Position numbers and translations under genes: made by a program. The notes under the pieces were generated by a model. It did no database searches and had not been told where the DNA came from. It worked only from the letters and a program-made list of their open reading frames with translations. DNA of 64,000 nt, taken from contig NZ_JADHDY010000002.1 of assembly GCF_016820535.1 (NCBI RefSeq), positions 62,001 through 126,000 of the forward strand, in the 5' to 3' direction. This stretch comes from Sporosarcina beigongshangi (GTDB taxonomy: Bacteria; Actinomycetota; Actinomycetes; Actinomycetales; Micrococcaceae). This document shows positions 35,076 through 43,853 of this stretch, in pieces; positions within the stretch are counted from its first letter, which is position 1; each line of letters starts with the position of its first letter.

Positions 35076-35155
35076 AACGCCGCATCACATAAACGGCTAC
35101 TTCCCCGAACCCGGCATCGCATATATGGCCGTTTTCGCGAACGCTGCATCACAGA
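35076..35155. repeat. 32-nt-period repeat array (GCATCACATAA family)
   Basis: AACGCCGCATCACATAA (35076), AACCCGGCATCGCATAT (35108) and AACGCTGCATCACAGA (35140) start exactly 32 nt apart. Each is followed by a short C/T-rich or GGC-containing spacer. They lie between the ackA stop and the 3' end of the convergent PLP lyase. Confidence 0.85.
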
Positions 35156-35194
35156 CCGGCCGGGCCGGGCTTCGGGCGACGGCGGAACCGCCGC

Positions 35195-36673
35195 CTACAG
35201 GGGCGGCTCCGTGACGGTCGCCAGGAGTTCGGTGAGCAGCCATGCAGCAACGTCGCCGGGCAGTGCCTCAACCAGGGCCAGGACGGGCGCCATGGCACCC
35301 GGCAGCCCTCCGCCGTCGAGCCCGAGCGCACCCAGGACCTGGCGGGCAGTCTCCGAGGTCCGGGGGATCGCGGCGGCACTTGCCAGAAGCTCGGCCACCG
35401 GTCCTTCCCCGGCACCGAGCAACTGCTGCGGGTCCACCCCGGGCACGCCGCGGACGGCGTCGGCGGCAAGGACCATGGCGCCGGTGAGTTCCGGCAGGCG
35501 GGATTCCGTCACCGGCGTGATGGTCAGGTGCGTGGTCCGGGGCAGCACCGAACCGTCCCGCTGCGTGAACGCGGGCTGGAGCTGCGCCGTGAAGCCGTGC
35601 GACTTGAGGCTGTCCGCCCAATGGTGGGGATCGATCCGGCGGTCGGCCGCAACGGATCCGTCACAGGCCACGGCAAGGAGCGGCCCCGTGGGTGTGCCCA
35701 CGACGCGCAGGCCCTCGATGCCGGCCGCCGTGTCCAGAATGGCCTCAGTGGACCGGCGGCACGAGGCGGCCAGCTCCGCGAAGCCGGCGGTGCCCAGCAA
35801 CTTGATGATGGCCCATGCCGCCGCGAGCGGTGCCGCCGACTTGGAACCGAGCAGCGTCGCGTTGACCACGGGGTAGCCGGGCCAGGACGTGGTGGCGAAG
35901 AACTGCCCGCGCTGCCGGTCCCGCCCGCGCGTCAGCAGCACCGAGGCGCCCTTGGGCGCGTAGCCGTACTTGTGAAGGTCGGCGGAAATGCTCGTCACGC
36001 CGGGAACACGCAGGTCCCACTCCGGCAGCCCGTCCCAGAACGGCAGCACGAGCCCTCCGATGCACGCATCGACATGGCAGTCGATGCCCCGGTCCTGTGC
36101 GGCGCGGGCGATTTCCTCGACCGGGTCAAGCACAGCATGAGGATAGGACGGCGCCGACACCACCACCAGGGCCACGTCCTGCCCCATCGCGGCAGCCATG
36201 CCGGCAGCGTCGGCCCGCCCCTCGCCGTCGACCGGGACCAGGTCCAGCGTCAGCCCAAAATAGTGGGCGGCCTTGTGGAATGCGGCGTGGACGGAGGCCG
36301 GGGCCAGCAGCCGCGGGGTGCCGGGTTTGCCTGCCCTGTGGAAGTTCTCCCGGGCCGTCTTGACCGCCAGCATGCAGCTTTCAGTGCCGCCGCTGGTCAC
36401 GCTTCCGACGACGTCGTCCCCGCCTCCCAGCAAGGTGCGCAAGAACCCGGTGACATCCCGTTCCATGGCGGCGATCGAGGGGAAAGTGGTGGGGTCAAGG
36501 CCGTTGAGCGGCTGCACGGCAGCCATAGCTGCCGCGGCCAGTTCGTCCACAGCGGCCAGACCCGAATCGTAGACGAAGGAGAGGACCTCGCCTCCGTGGG
36601 TGGGGGCGTCGGCGGAGCGCAGGGCGGCCAGTTCGCGGAGGATGTCCTCCGGCTCGGCGGCAAACGGGATCAT
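35195..36673 (-). CDS. PLP-dependent lyase/decarboxylase (sphingosine-1-phosphate lyase-like)
   Basis: The protein has 492 residues. The fold-type I PLP region includes SGGTESCMLAVKTAREN (about 94-110), HVDACIGGLVLPFW (Asp of the pyridine contact) and SADLHKYGYAPKGASVLL, with the internal aldimine Lys at about 235. The pattern matches the group-II decarboxylase/sphingosine phosphate lyase family. It could cleave an amino-alcohol phosphate or decarboxylate an amino acid; the substrate is not known. Its ATG overlaps the stop of the transporter gene (ATGA), strongly suggesting that the transporter imports or exports its substrate or product. Confidence 0.82.
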   Translation of the reverse strand: MIPFAAEPEDILRELAALRSADAPTHGGEVLSFVYDSGLAAVDELAAAAMAAVQPLNGLDPTTFPSIAAMERDVTGFLRTLLGGGDDVVGSVTSGGTESCMLAVKTARENFHRAGKPGTPRLLAPASVHAAFHKAAHYFGLTLDLVPVDGEGRADAAGMAAAMGQDVALVVVSAPSYPHAVLDPVEEIARAAQDRGIDCHVDACIGGLVLPFWDGLPEWDLRVPGVTSISADLHKYGYAPKGASVLLTRGRDRQRGQFFATTSWPGYPVVNATLLGSKSAAPLAAAWAIIKLLGTAGFAELAASCRRSTEAILDTAAGIEGLRVVGTPTGPLLAVACDGSVAADRRIDPHHWADSLKSHGFTAQLQPAFTQRDGSVLPRTTHLTITPVTESRLPELTGAMVLAADAVRGVPGVDPQQLLGAGEGPVAELLASAAAIPRTSETARQVLGALGLDGGGLPGAMAPVLALVEALPGDVAAWLLTELLATVTEPPL

Positions 36674-38064
36674 GGGTTTCCTAGGGTGGGAGTTGCAGGC
36701 AGGGAGTTGCCGGCGTCGATGTCGTCCCGGCGCAGCGGATAGCGGCGGAAGACCACCAGGCTGGCAACGATCAGCAGCGCCGGGACCAGGCTAAAGCTGA
36801 GAATGATGCCGTTGATGGCGGCAGCGCCCTGGACCACGGCTTCCCCCGCCGTGGACTGGATGTAGCCGCTGGCTGCCAGCACCAGGGACAGGACGGTGCC
36901 GCCCAGGGCCATGCCCGTGGTTTCGCCTGCCGTCCAAACGCCGCCGAAGATGCCGGCCGACCCGTCCCCGTGGGTCTTGGCATCCTGTGTGATGACGTCC
37001 GGCAGCATGGCCATGGGCAGCGACTGCATGCCGGCGTACCCGGCCCCCGCCAGTGCCACGGGAACATAGATCCACGCACCGGGCGATGCCAGCATTCCCA
37101 GAAGCGCCAGGGCGGCAACGCCAAACATGATGCTGGCATAGTTGAACGCCCGCTCCTTGCCGATCCGGCCCGCAACGGACCGCCACACGGGTGCAAACAC
37201 CAGTGCAGGCCCGATGAGTGCGACGAACAGGAACGTCACGGCGGACTCGGAGTGCAGCACCCAGGTGGCAACATATTGCGCACCGGCCAGCATGCCGCCG
37301 GTGGCCAGCCCCTGCAGGGCAAAGCACAGCAGCAGGACCCGAAATGCATGGCTGCGCTTCAGCGCGGCAAGGCTGTCGCGGTAGTTGGCGCCGATGCTGC
37401 CGGGAACGGCCGGGCGGATGTCCCCGCGCTGCGCGACCCTCGACGTCAGGAGCATCGCGACCCCGATGACAAGGCCCGCCACGACAGCCATGAGCAGGTA
37501 GCCGAGGGCCTCGTTGTCCCCGCCCAGCTCGCGCAGGGCAGGGCCGCCGGCACCAAACAGCAGGATGGCCAGGGCCAGCACCAGGACACGGACGGAGAGC
37601 AGCCGTGTGCGCTGGTCGTAGCTGGGGGTGAGCTCCGCCGGCAGGGCAATGTAGGGCACCTGGAACAGGCTGAACGCGGTTGCCGTGGCCATGAACGCCA
37701 GCAGGACCCAGATGCCGGCCCAGCCGGGGCCCATGCCTGCCGGAACGGCGAACGTGAGGATGAAGAAGATCGGCAGCAGCGTTCCGCCCATGACCATGAA
37801 TCGGCGCCGGGAGCCCGTCGCCGCGAGCGAGTGGTCCGAACGGGCCCCGATGACAGGATCAATCACCACGTCCCACACCTTGGCGGCCGTGACCAACAGC
37901 CCCGCGGCGATGGCCGCGATACCCAGCGTGTCCGTCATGTAGTAGATCAGGACCAGCCCCGGGAGAGTGGCGAAGCCGCCGGTGCCGAGGGATCCGAGTG
38001 CGTATCGGGCGACGGTCCGGGCCGGCAGCGGCGCCCTGGCTGGTGCCTGTTCTGGGGTGGTCAT
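36670..38064 (-). CDS. Major-facilitator (GPH-like) transporter
   Basis: The protein has 464 residues from the ATG at 38064. Twelve membrane helices are visible. The glycoside-pentoside-hexuronide-type signatures appear as KVWDVVIDPVIGARSDHS (about 48-65) and RRRFMVMGGTLLPIFF. A cation-coupled symporter role is likely; these are often sugar or organic-acid carriers. It is translationally coupled to the PLP-dependent lyase downstream. The upstream space to the divergent acetyltransferase is 195 nt. Confidence 0.85.
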   Translation of the reverse strand: MTTPEQAPARAPLPARTVARYALGSLGTGGFATLPGLVLIYYMTDTLGIAAIAAGLLVTAAKVWDVVIDPVIGARSDHSLAATGSRRRFMVMGGTLLPIFFILTFAVPAGMGPGWAGIWVLLAFMATATAFSLFQVPYIALPAELTPSYDQRTRLLSVRVLVLALAILLFGAGGPALRELGGDNEALGYLLMAVVAGLVIGVAMLLTSRVAQRGDIRPAVPGSIGANYRDSLAALKRSHAFRVLLLCFALQGLATGGMLAGAQYVATWVLHSESAVTFLFVALIGPALVFAPVWRSVAGRIGKERAFNYASIMFGVAALALLGMLASPGAWIYVPVALAGAGYAGMQSLPMAMLPDVITQDAKTHGDGSAGIFGGVWTAGETTGMALGGTVLSLVLAASGYIQSTAGEAVVQGAAAINGIILSFSLVPALLIVASLVVFRRYPLRRDDIDAGNSLPATPTLGNP

Positions 38065-38259
38065 AATCTGAAGTGTACGCAAACATCGGTGGGCCGCGTC
38101 ACTTGTTTCACCCGCACGCCACACAGCCCTCCTGCCCGCCTTCCCGCCCATCGTTCCGGCCCCCAAGCCCGACGGCGCCCGGCCTGCGGAAGGCGGTTGC
38201 CGCCGTCGTGCCCGGCAGGTGCCTTGCTGCCCGAAAAAAGATGGGCGTAGGCTCGGGAC

Positions 38260-38832
38260 ATGATTGAAATTCCGTACCCACTGGCCACGGAGCGGCTGGT
38301 GCTGCGCCGTTTCTCCACGGACGACCTCGATGCCTACCACCGCTACCAGAGCCTGCCGGAGACGGCCCGCTACCTGTACGGTGGCCCGCGCAGCTATGCC
38401 CAGTGCATGGAGCGGATCGGGCACTACGTCGAGGGGACGTTCGAGCGGCCGGGCGACTGGGCGACGTTTGCGATCGAGCGCAAGGATCGGCCGGGCATGA
38501 TCGGCGAGATCGCGTTGAAGTGGAATTCAGGCGGGAAGCCGGAAGTCGGTGTGCCGGGACGGTTCGGTGAACTTGGCTGGACGCTCGCCCCGGAAGCGCA
38601 GGGGCACGGCTACGCCACCGAATCGGCCCGTGCCGTGCTCGAGTTGGCGCTTGGGCCCTGGGGCTTCCACCGCGTTGAGGCCCGGCTGGATGCGCGCAAC
38701 ACCGCCTCTGCGGCACTGTGTGAACGCCTCGGCATGCAACGGGAAGGCGTGCTGCGCGACAACATGTACCTCAAGGGCGAGTGGACGTCGGAGGCGGTCT
38801 ACGCCACGGTCCGCAACCCCAACGCCTTCTAG
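38260..38832 (+). CDS. GNAT family N-acetyltransferase
   Basis: The protein has 190 residues. The RimJ-type pattern is clear: LATERLVLRRFSTDDLDAYHRY at the start, GELGWTLAPEAQGHGYATESARA for the acetyl-CoA loop (Q/RxxGxG/A as QGHGYA), then VEARLDARNTASAALCERLGMQREGVLR. The acceptor (protein N-terminus or small amine) is unknown. It is divergent from the transporter gene and convergent with oligopeptidase B, with a large hairpin between. Confidence 0.88.
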   Translation: MIEIPYPLATERLVLRRFSTDDLDAYHRYQSLPETARYLYGGPRSYAQCMERIGHYVEGTFERPGDWATFAIERKDRPGMIGEIALKWNSGGKPEVGVPGRFGELGWTLAPEAQGHGYATESARAVLELALGPWGFHRVEARLDARNTASAALCERLGMQREGVLRDNMYLKGEWTSEAVYATVRNPNAF

Positions 38833-38841
38833 CCCGCACCA

Positions 38842-38940
38842 CCAACGCCGCATCAGATAATCCGCTTAAACCGTGAACGCTCCAGCATCAAAGTGCTGGA
38901 GCGTTCACGAAAACACGGGATTATCTGATGCGGCGTTTGG
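38842..38940. repeat. Two-tier hairpin made of two mirror-image 32-nt units
   Basis: The outer arms CCAACGCCGCATCAGATAATCC (38842-38863) and GGGATTATCTGATGCGGCG (38917-38935) pair almost perfectly. The inner arms GTGAACGCTCCAGCA (38873-38887) and TGCTGGAGCGTTCAC (38894-38908) pair perfectly around six bases. Within each arm the motif start and the following AACGCTCCAGCA are 32 nt apart, the same period as the other arrays. The structure fills the gap between two convergent genes and can terminate both. Confidence 0.85.
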
Positions 38941-38957
38941 ACCGGGGAGTGGGGGGA

Positions 38958-41195
38958 TCAGCGCAGTTCGGTGGCGCCGATCGCGTCGGCCACAAAAGCG
39001 TAGTCCCAGGCGCGGGTCTTCCAGCCCTCGTACCGCCCGGACGCCCCGCCGTGGCCGCCGTCCATCTCGATCTTCAGGACAATCGGTTCCGACCCCGTGG
39101 ACACGGCGCGCAGTTCCTGCACCCACTTGGCGGGTTCCACGTACAGCACACGGGTGTCGTTGAAGCTGGTGACAGCCGCAATCTTCGGGTAGGCAACTGC
39201 CCGCACGTTCTCGTACGGCGTGTATTCCTTCATGTACTGGTACACCTCGGGGTCGGTGATGGGGTTGCCCCATTCCTCCCATTCCAGCGCCGACAGCGGC
39301 AGCTCCGGGTCCAAAATGGTGGTCAGCGCATCCACAAACGGCACCTGCGCCAAAATCGCGGCGTACTTTTCCGGCGCCAGATTTGCGACGGCGCCCATGA
39401 GCAGCCCGCCGGCAGAACCGCCAATCGCGGCAATCCTCGACGGGTCCACCCAGCCGGATCCCGCCAGCCAATCGGTGGCCGCGACAAAGTCGGTGAAGGT
39501 GTTCTTCTTGTTCAGCTTCTTGCCGTCCTCGTACCAGGCCCGGCCCATCTCGCCGCCGCCGCGCACGTGCGCAATGACAAACACCACGCCGCGGTCCAGC
39601 AGGGAAAGCCTGGGCACGCCAAATCCGGGATCCATGCTCATCTCGTACGAGCCGTAGCCGTACACCACGCCGGCATTCGCGCCGTCCCGCGGCAGGTCCG
39701 CGCGGCGCAGCACCGACAGCGGAACCCGCGTGCCGTCCGGCGCCACCGCCCATTCACGCGTCGCCACGTAGTCCTCCGCGCGGTAGCCGCCCAGCACGGG
39801 CGTCTCCTTGCGCAGCAGCAGCTCGCCCCGGGCCCCACCGAGCGGCAGCACGTAGTCGTAGATGCGCGGCGGCGTGAAGTCCGAGGTGTACACCAGCCGG
39901 ATCACGGGCGACTCGTATTCGCCCCCGCCCATCCCCGCCGTGTAAAGCTCCTCGTCAAAGACAGGTTCGACGGCGGTTGCCTGTTCCGCGGTTCCCAAGC
40001 CTTCCAGCGGGGTCACCTGGATGCGCTCGATGGTGTCCTTGCGCAGCGAGACGACCATGTGGGTTGCCGTGACGGAGGCTCCGTTGATGCGCACGGCGCC
40101 GTCATGCGCGATGACTGTGGCCCACTCCTGCTCGGCCACAGGCTTGCCGAACTCGGCAGCGTCAACCAGCGAAACCATGGAGTTGACCGCGTCCCGGTCA
40201 TGGGTCAGCAAAACCTTCTCGCTGCCGTCCAAAAGGAAGGGCTCGGCGTCGTACAGGATCTCCTCACTGCGCGGGATCAGGACGCGCAGGCCCTTTTCGG
40301 GTGCGGTGAAGTCCAGCAGGCGGGTCTCGCTGAACTCGGAGCAGCCGATGCTGACCACCAGGTGTCGGCGGTCGGCGGAGGTTTCGAAGCCGGTCCACAT
40401 GGCCACGTCGTCCTCCTGATACAGGACCTTGTCGTCGGCGACGGGCGTGCCGAGGATGTGGGTCTTGACCTGGTGCGGGCGCCAGGAGTCGTCGGCCAGC
40501 ATGTAGAAGAGGGTGCCTCCGTCGGGAGAGAACGTCAGGCCGTAAAATGCGCTTTCAATGACGTCCGGCAGGAGTTCACCCGTGCGCAGGTCCTTGATGC
40601 GGATGGTGAAGAGCTCGTCGCCGGCGTTGTCCACGGCGTAGGCGTAGAGGTTGCCGTCGCGGGTGACTGCGGCGCCACCGATCGAGAAGAACGGCTGGCC
40701 CTCCGCCTCGGCGTTGCCGTCCAGCAGGATTTCCTCGCCTGGCACGTCCACGCCGGGCACCACGCGCGGCGGGGTCCAGTCCTCCAGTGTGCCGTTGCTT
40801 TCGGCACGGACGCGGCACTGGATGCCGTAGGCCTTGCCTTCAACCATGCGGGAGTAGTACCACCAGCCGTCCTTGCGGCTGGGCACGGAGAGGTCGGTTT
40901 CCTGGGTGCGGTTCTTGATCTCGTTGAAGATGTCGGTGCGCAGCTGTTCCTGGCCTGCTGTGACGGCGTCGGTGTACGCCTGCTCAGCGTTGAGGTGGGC
41001 CACGACCTCCGGGTTTTCCTTCTCGCGCAGCCACTCGTAGTTGTCGGTGAAGGTGTCCCCGTGGTGGATGCGATCCACCGGCACCTTCTTGGCCACCGGC
41101 GGCGCCAAGGGGGCTGTTGCGCCGGGGTGGGCAGGCGGCGTTGCCGGTGTTGCGGCGGGCGTGGAAGCGGTGTCTTTGGCTTCGGAAGTCGTCAT
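38958..41195 (-). CDS. ptrB: S9 family serine peptidase (oligopeptidase B)
   Basis: The protein has 745 residues from the ATG at 41195. It is a prolyl-oligopeptidase-family enzyme with an N-terminal beta-propeller (about 60-450) and a C-terminal alpha/beta hydrolase domain. The catalytic Ser is in IAAIGGSAGGLLMGA (about 600), the catalytic His in EMDGGHGGASGRYE, and the Asp region is SFNDTRVLYVEPAKW. GGGEMGRAWYEDGKKLNKKNTF is a typical oligopeptidase B block. It cleaves short peptides after basic residues in the cytoplasm. There is no signal peptide; the first 35 residues are Pro/Ala/Thr-rich. Confidence 0.9.
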   Translation of the reverse strand: MTTSEAKDTASTPAATPATPPAHPGATAPLAPPVAKKVPVDRIHHGDTFTDNYEWLREKENPEVVAHLNAEQAYTDAVTAGQEQLRTDIFNEIKNRTQETDLSVPSRKDGWWYYSRMVEGKAYGIQCRVRAESNGTLEDWTPPRVVPGVDVPGEEILLDGNAEAEGQPFFSIGGAAVTRDGNLYAYAVDNAGDELFTIRIKDLRTGELLPDVIESAFYGLTFSPDGGTLFYMLADDSWRPHQVKTHILGTPVADDKVLYQEDDVAMWTGFETSADRRHLVVSIGCSEFSETRLLDFTAPEKGLRVLIPRSEEILYDAEPFLLDGSEKVLLTHDRDAVNSMVSLVDAAEFGKPVAEQEWATVIAHDGAVRINGASVTATHMVVSLRKDTIERIQVTPLEGLGTAEQATAVEPVFDEELYTAGMGGGEYESPVIRLVYTSDFTPPRIYDYVLPLGGARGELLLRKETPVLGGYRAEDYVATREWAVAPDGTRVPLSVLRRADLPRDGANAGVVYGYGSYEMSMDPGFGVPRLSLLDRGVVFVIAHVRGGGEMGRAWYEDGKKLNKKNTFTDFVAATDWLAGSGWVDPSRIAAIGGSAGGLLMGAVANLAPEKYAAILAQVPFVDALTTILDPELPLSALEWEEWGNPITDPEVYQYMKEYTPYENVRAVAYPKIAAVTSFNDTRVLYVEPAKWVQELRAVSTGSEPIVLKIEMDGGHGGASGRYEGWKTRAWDYAFVADAIGATELR

Positions 41196-41605
41196 GGTTC
41201 CACTGTAGCCAGCAGTGCCTGCGCCGGTGTGTTGACGATGCGCGTGTATGCCCACAGCGCAGCAGCCGGTGCGTGGTGGCCGGTGCGTGGTGGCTGCGGC
41301 GGGAAGCGGGGGCTTGCGCTGCGCATGGGGCACCGTTGTCGCCCGTTGTGTTGACAGTGACCGGCACCTGAGCTGAAAACGCGATGTACGCAGGCACCGG
41401 CCGAACCGTGGCGGCGCACAGTCACCCGCCTGCGTGAACACAGCTGCCTACGATTCTCCGCCTACGTTTCTGTGCTGACTGGAGCCGCTTTGTGGAGCGT
41501 GGGAACCATGCCAAACGCAGCTTCAGGCCCACTGTGCGGCTCCGGACAGCGTTTGCAGGCTGAAGCAGCACCTGACGCCGGAAAGTTGGGCCGCCCCCAT
41601 CGGTT

Positions 41606-41660
41606 TGCGCCAACAACCGTCTGTCAGGCTGCCACCTCCCCAGATATGCGCCAACAACCG
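41606..41660. repeat. Two TGCGCCAACAACCG motifs, 41-nt spacing
   Basis: TGCGCCAACAACCG occurs at 41606 and again at 41647. The 41-nt spacing equals that of the array at 22.1 kb, although the motif differs. Only two copies are clear. Confidence 0.55.
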
Positions 41661-41724
41661 CCCGTCGGACCGCCCCGGCGCATGCACGCCATTGACCCGC
41701 AGGCACCCGCATGGAATATTTATA

Positions 41725-41743
41725 GAACGAACGGTCGGTAATT
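41725..41743. promoter_or_regulatory. PaaR operator upstream of the paaJ-F-H-Z genes
   Basis: GAACGAACGGTCGGTAATT is identical over 19 nt to the site in the paaI/paaA divergent region at 50464. The reverse strand reads AATTACCGACCGTTCGTTC, which resembles the ACCG-NN-CG-NN-CGGT core described for TetR-type PaaR of Corynebacterium. TATTTAT, a plausible -10, lies just upstream at 41717-41723. Confidence 0.8.
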
Positions 41744-41805
41744 TGGTGGCCGGAATCAAGGCGAGGCACCTGCCACGCCGCGCAGCGCGTTTGAAGGGTG
41801 CGTCC

Positions 41806-43032
41806 ATGGCCGCAGAAACAACCCAGGCGTTCCTGGTGGGAGGAGTCCGCACGCCTGTGGGACGGTACGGCGGTGCCCTCTCCGGGGTCCGCCCCGACGA
41901 CCTTGCCACAGTCGCAGTCGCCGAACTCATGGCCCGCACCGGTGCGGATCCTGCAGCCGTCGACGAGGTCATCCTGGGCAACGCAAACGGTGCCGGGGAG
42001 GAAAACCGGAACGTGGCCCGCATGGCCTGGCTGCTGGCGGGCTTTCCCGACACCGTCCCGGGCATCACCGTCAACCGGCTGTGTGCTTCAGGCATGTCCG
42101 CCATCGCCCTGGCCGGCGCGATGGTCCGGTCCGGGGACGCTGACCTCGTGGTCGCCGGTGGCGTGGAGTCCATGTCCCGCGCCCCATGGGTCATGGCCAA
42201 GCCGGAGCAGGCCTTCGCCAAACCCGGCGCCGTGTTCGACACCTCGATCGGCTGGCGCTTCACCAACCCCAACTTCCTCTCCGGCGAGCTGTCCCGCGGC
42301 GGCAAGATGACGTTCTCCATGACGGAAACCGCGGAGGAGGTTGCCCGCCGCTTCAACATCAGCCGCGAGGACGCCGACGCCTTCGCCGTACGGTCCCACT
42401 CCCTGGCCCTGGACGCCATCGCCGCCGGCCGGCCCGATGCCGAAATCGTCCCGGTCACCGTCCACGGCCGCCACGGCACCACCACCGTCACCGCCGACGA
42501 AAGCCCCCGCCCAGGCACCACCCCGGAAGTGCTGGCCGGGCTGCGCCCCGTGGTCAAGGGCGGCACCGTGGTCACGGCCGGCAACTCCTCCGCCCTGAAC
42601 GACGGCGCCTCCGCCATCATCGTCGCCTCCGAACGCGCCATCCGCCGCCACGGGCTGGTCCCGCGCGCCCGCATCGCATGCTCCGCCACCGCCGGCCTGG
42701 CCCCGGAAATCATGGGCATGGGCCCCGTCCCCGCCACCCGCAAGCTCCTCGACAGGCGCGGCATCGGCGTGGGCCGGCTCGCCGCCGTCGAACTTAACGA
42801 AGCCTTCGCCACCCAATCCCTGGCATGCATCCGCGAGCTCGGTCTGGACCCCGGCACGGTAAACCTCGACGGCGGCGCGATCGCCCTGGGCCACCCGCTG
42901 GGCTCGTCGGGCTCGCGGATTGTCATCACGCTGCTGGGCCGGCTGGAGCGCGAGGCGCCGGGCGGCCTGGGCCTGGCCACCATGTGCGTGGGCGTCGGGC
43001 AGGGTGCGGCGCTGCTGGTGGAGGGGCTGTGA
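41806..43032 (+). CDS. paaJ: Acetyl-CoA acyltransferase (3-oxoadipyl-CoA thiolase type)
   Basis: The protein has 408 residues from the ATG at 41806. It cleaves 3-oxoadipyl-CoA to acetyl-CoA and succinyl-CoA, and also the earlier dehydro-suberyl-CoA thioester. The acyl-accepting Cys is in NRLCASG (about 93), the activating His in AIALGHPLGSSGSRI, and the C-terminal Cys in LATMCVGVGQG. AFLVGGVRTPVGRYGGAL opens the protein, as in PcaF/PaaJ thiolases. It is the first gene of the forward catabolic set behind a paa operator, and the next gene overlaps it by 4 nt (GTGA). Confidence 0.88.
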   Translation: MAAETTQAFLVGGVRTPVGRYGGALSGVRPDDLATVAVAELMARTGADPAAVDEVILGNANGAGEENRNVARMAWLLAGFPDTVPGITVNRLCASGMSAIALAGAMVRSGDADLVVAGGVESMSRAPWVMAKPEQAFAKPGAVFDTSIGWRFTNPNFLSGELSRGGKMTFSMTETAEEVARRFNISREDADAFAVRSHSLALDAIAAGRPDAEIVPVTVHGRHGTTTVTADESPRPGTTPEVLAGLRPVVKGGTVVTAGNSSALNDGASAIIVASERAIRRHGLVPRARIACSATAGLAPEIMGMGPVPATRKLLDRRGIGVGRLAAVELNEAFATQSLACIRELGLDPGTVNLDGGAIALGHPLGSSGSRIVITLLGRLEREAPGGLGLATMCVGVGQGAALLVEGL

Positions 43033-43853
43033 AGCACGACGCCGGGCACCCCCTTGATCCCGCCGCCTTCGCCACGCTGCTGGTCGCCGAGGCGCCGGAC
43101 CGGGTGGCTGTGCAGCTGAACCGGCCCGCTGTGCGGAATGCGATCGACGCCGCGATGGTGGCTGAACTGCATGCGGTGTGCGCCTATTTGGAGGAGGCAC
43201 CCAAGGTGCTAATCCTTTCCGGCACCCCGGCGGACGAGGCCGCCGGGGTGCGTGGCATCTTTGCCTCAGGGGCCGACATCGCCGAACTCCTGCAGCGCGG
43301 CCGGGACGACGCCCTGGCCGGCATCAACTCGGGGCTGTTTGACCGGATCCACCGGCTGCCAATGCCCGTCATCGCCGCCCTCGACGGATACGCGCTGGGC
43401 GGCGGGGCGGAACTGGCCTACGCCGCCGACTTCCGGATCGGCACCCGCGGCCTGCGAATGGGACAGCCGGAGACGTCGCTGGGGATCATGGCCGCGGCCG
43501 GGGCAACGTGGCGGCTCAAGGAACTGGTGGGGGAGCCCGTGGCGCTGGCGATGCTGCTGGCCGGGCGGCAGCTGACGGGGGAGGGGGCACTGGCCGTGGG
43601 GCTGATTTCCGAACTCGTGGAATCCGCCGAACTCCTGACGGCCGCACACGCGCTGGCAGACCGCATCGCGGCGCAGGACCCCCTGGCCGTGCAGGCCACG
43701 AAGCGCGCCTTCCGCGCACCCCGCGGCGAGCATCCGGAACTGGACAACCGCGAGCAGGCGGACTTGTTTGAATCGCCCGCCAAGGCCCAGCGCATGCAGG
43801 CCTTCCTGGACAAACGCCGCGCAGCCAAAGCCCAGACGAGGAACACGCCATGA
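43029..43853 (+). CDS. paaF: Enoyl-CoA hydratase
   Basis: The protein has 274 residues from a GTG that overlaps the thiolase stop. The crotonase fold shows FASGADIAELL (oxyanion loop), ALDGYALGGGAELAYAADF, and RMGQPETSLGIMAAAGATWRL with the first catalytic Glu (QPE). The second Glu position of classical crotonase is Ala here. I assign it as PaaF, which hydrates 2,3-dehydroadipyl-CoA, because the partner enzyme at 54594 looks like PaaG. It overlaps paaH by 4 nt. Confidence 0.82.
   Translation: MKHDAGHPLDPAAFATLLVAEAPDRVAVQLNRPAVRNAIDAAMVAELHAVCAYLEEAPKVLILSGTPADEAAGVRGIFASGADIAELLQRGRDDALAGINSGLFDRIHRLPMPVIAALDGYALGGGAELAYAADFRIGTRGLRMGQPETSLGIMAAAGATWRLKELVGEPVALAMLLAGRQLTGEGALAVGLISELVESAELLTAAHALADRIAAQDPLAVQATKRAFRAPRGEHPELDNREQADLFESPAKAQRMQAFLDKRRAAKAQTRNTP

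Larger units (their letters stand above)
41196..41805. other. 610-nt non-coding region upstream of the paa genes
   Basis: The space between ptrB and the thiolase gene holds no convincing gene. It contains the ptrB promoter region (about 41196-41270), a TTGACA-like hexamer at 41351, an inverted pair GCTTCAG/CTGAAGC (around 41520-41565), two copies of TGCGCCAACAACCG 41 nt apart, and the paa operator at 41725-41743. Confidence 0.5.

Noticed and set aside
38928-41354. 800-codon open frame antisense to oligopeptidase B
   Set aside because: The reverse strand encodes an intact S9 peptidase with full catalytic motifs; the forward frame has no domain and no start signal.
41351-41400. Promoter for an unannotated forward gene
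   Set aside because: A TTGACA hexamer is present, but no good -10 at 16-18 nt and no coding frame follows.
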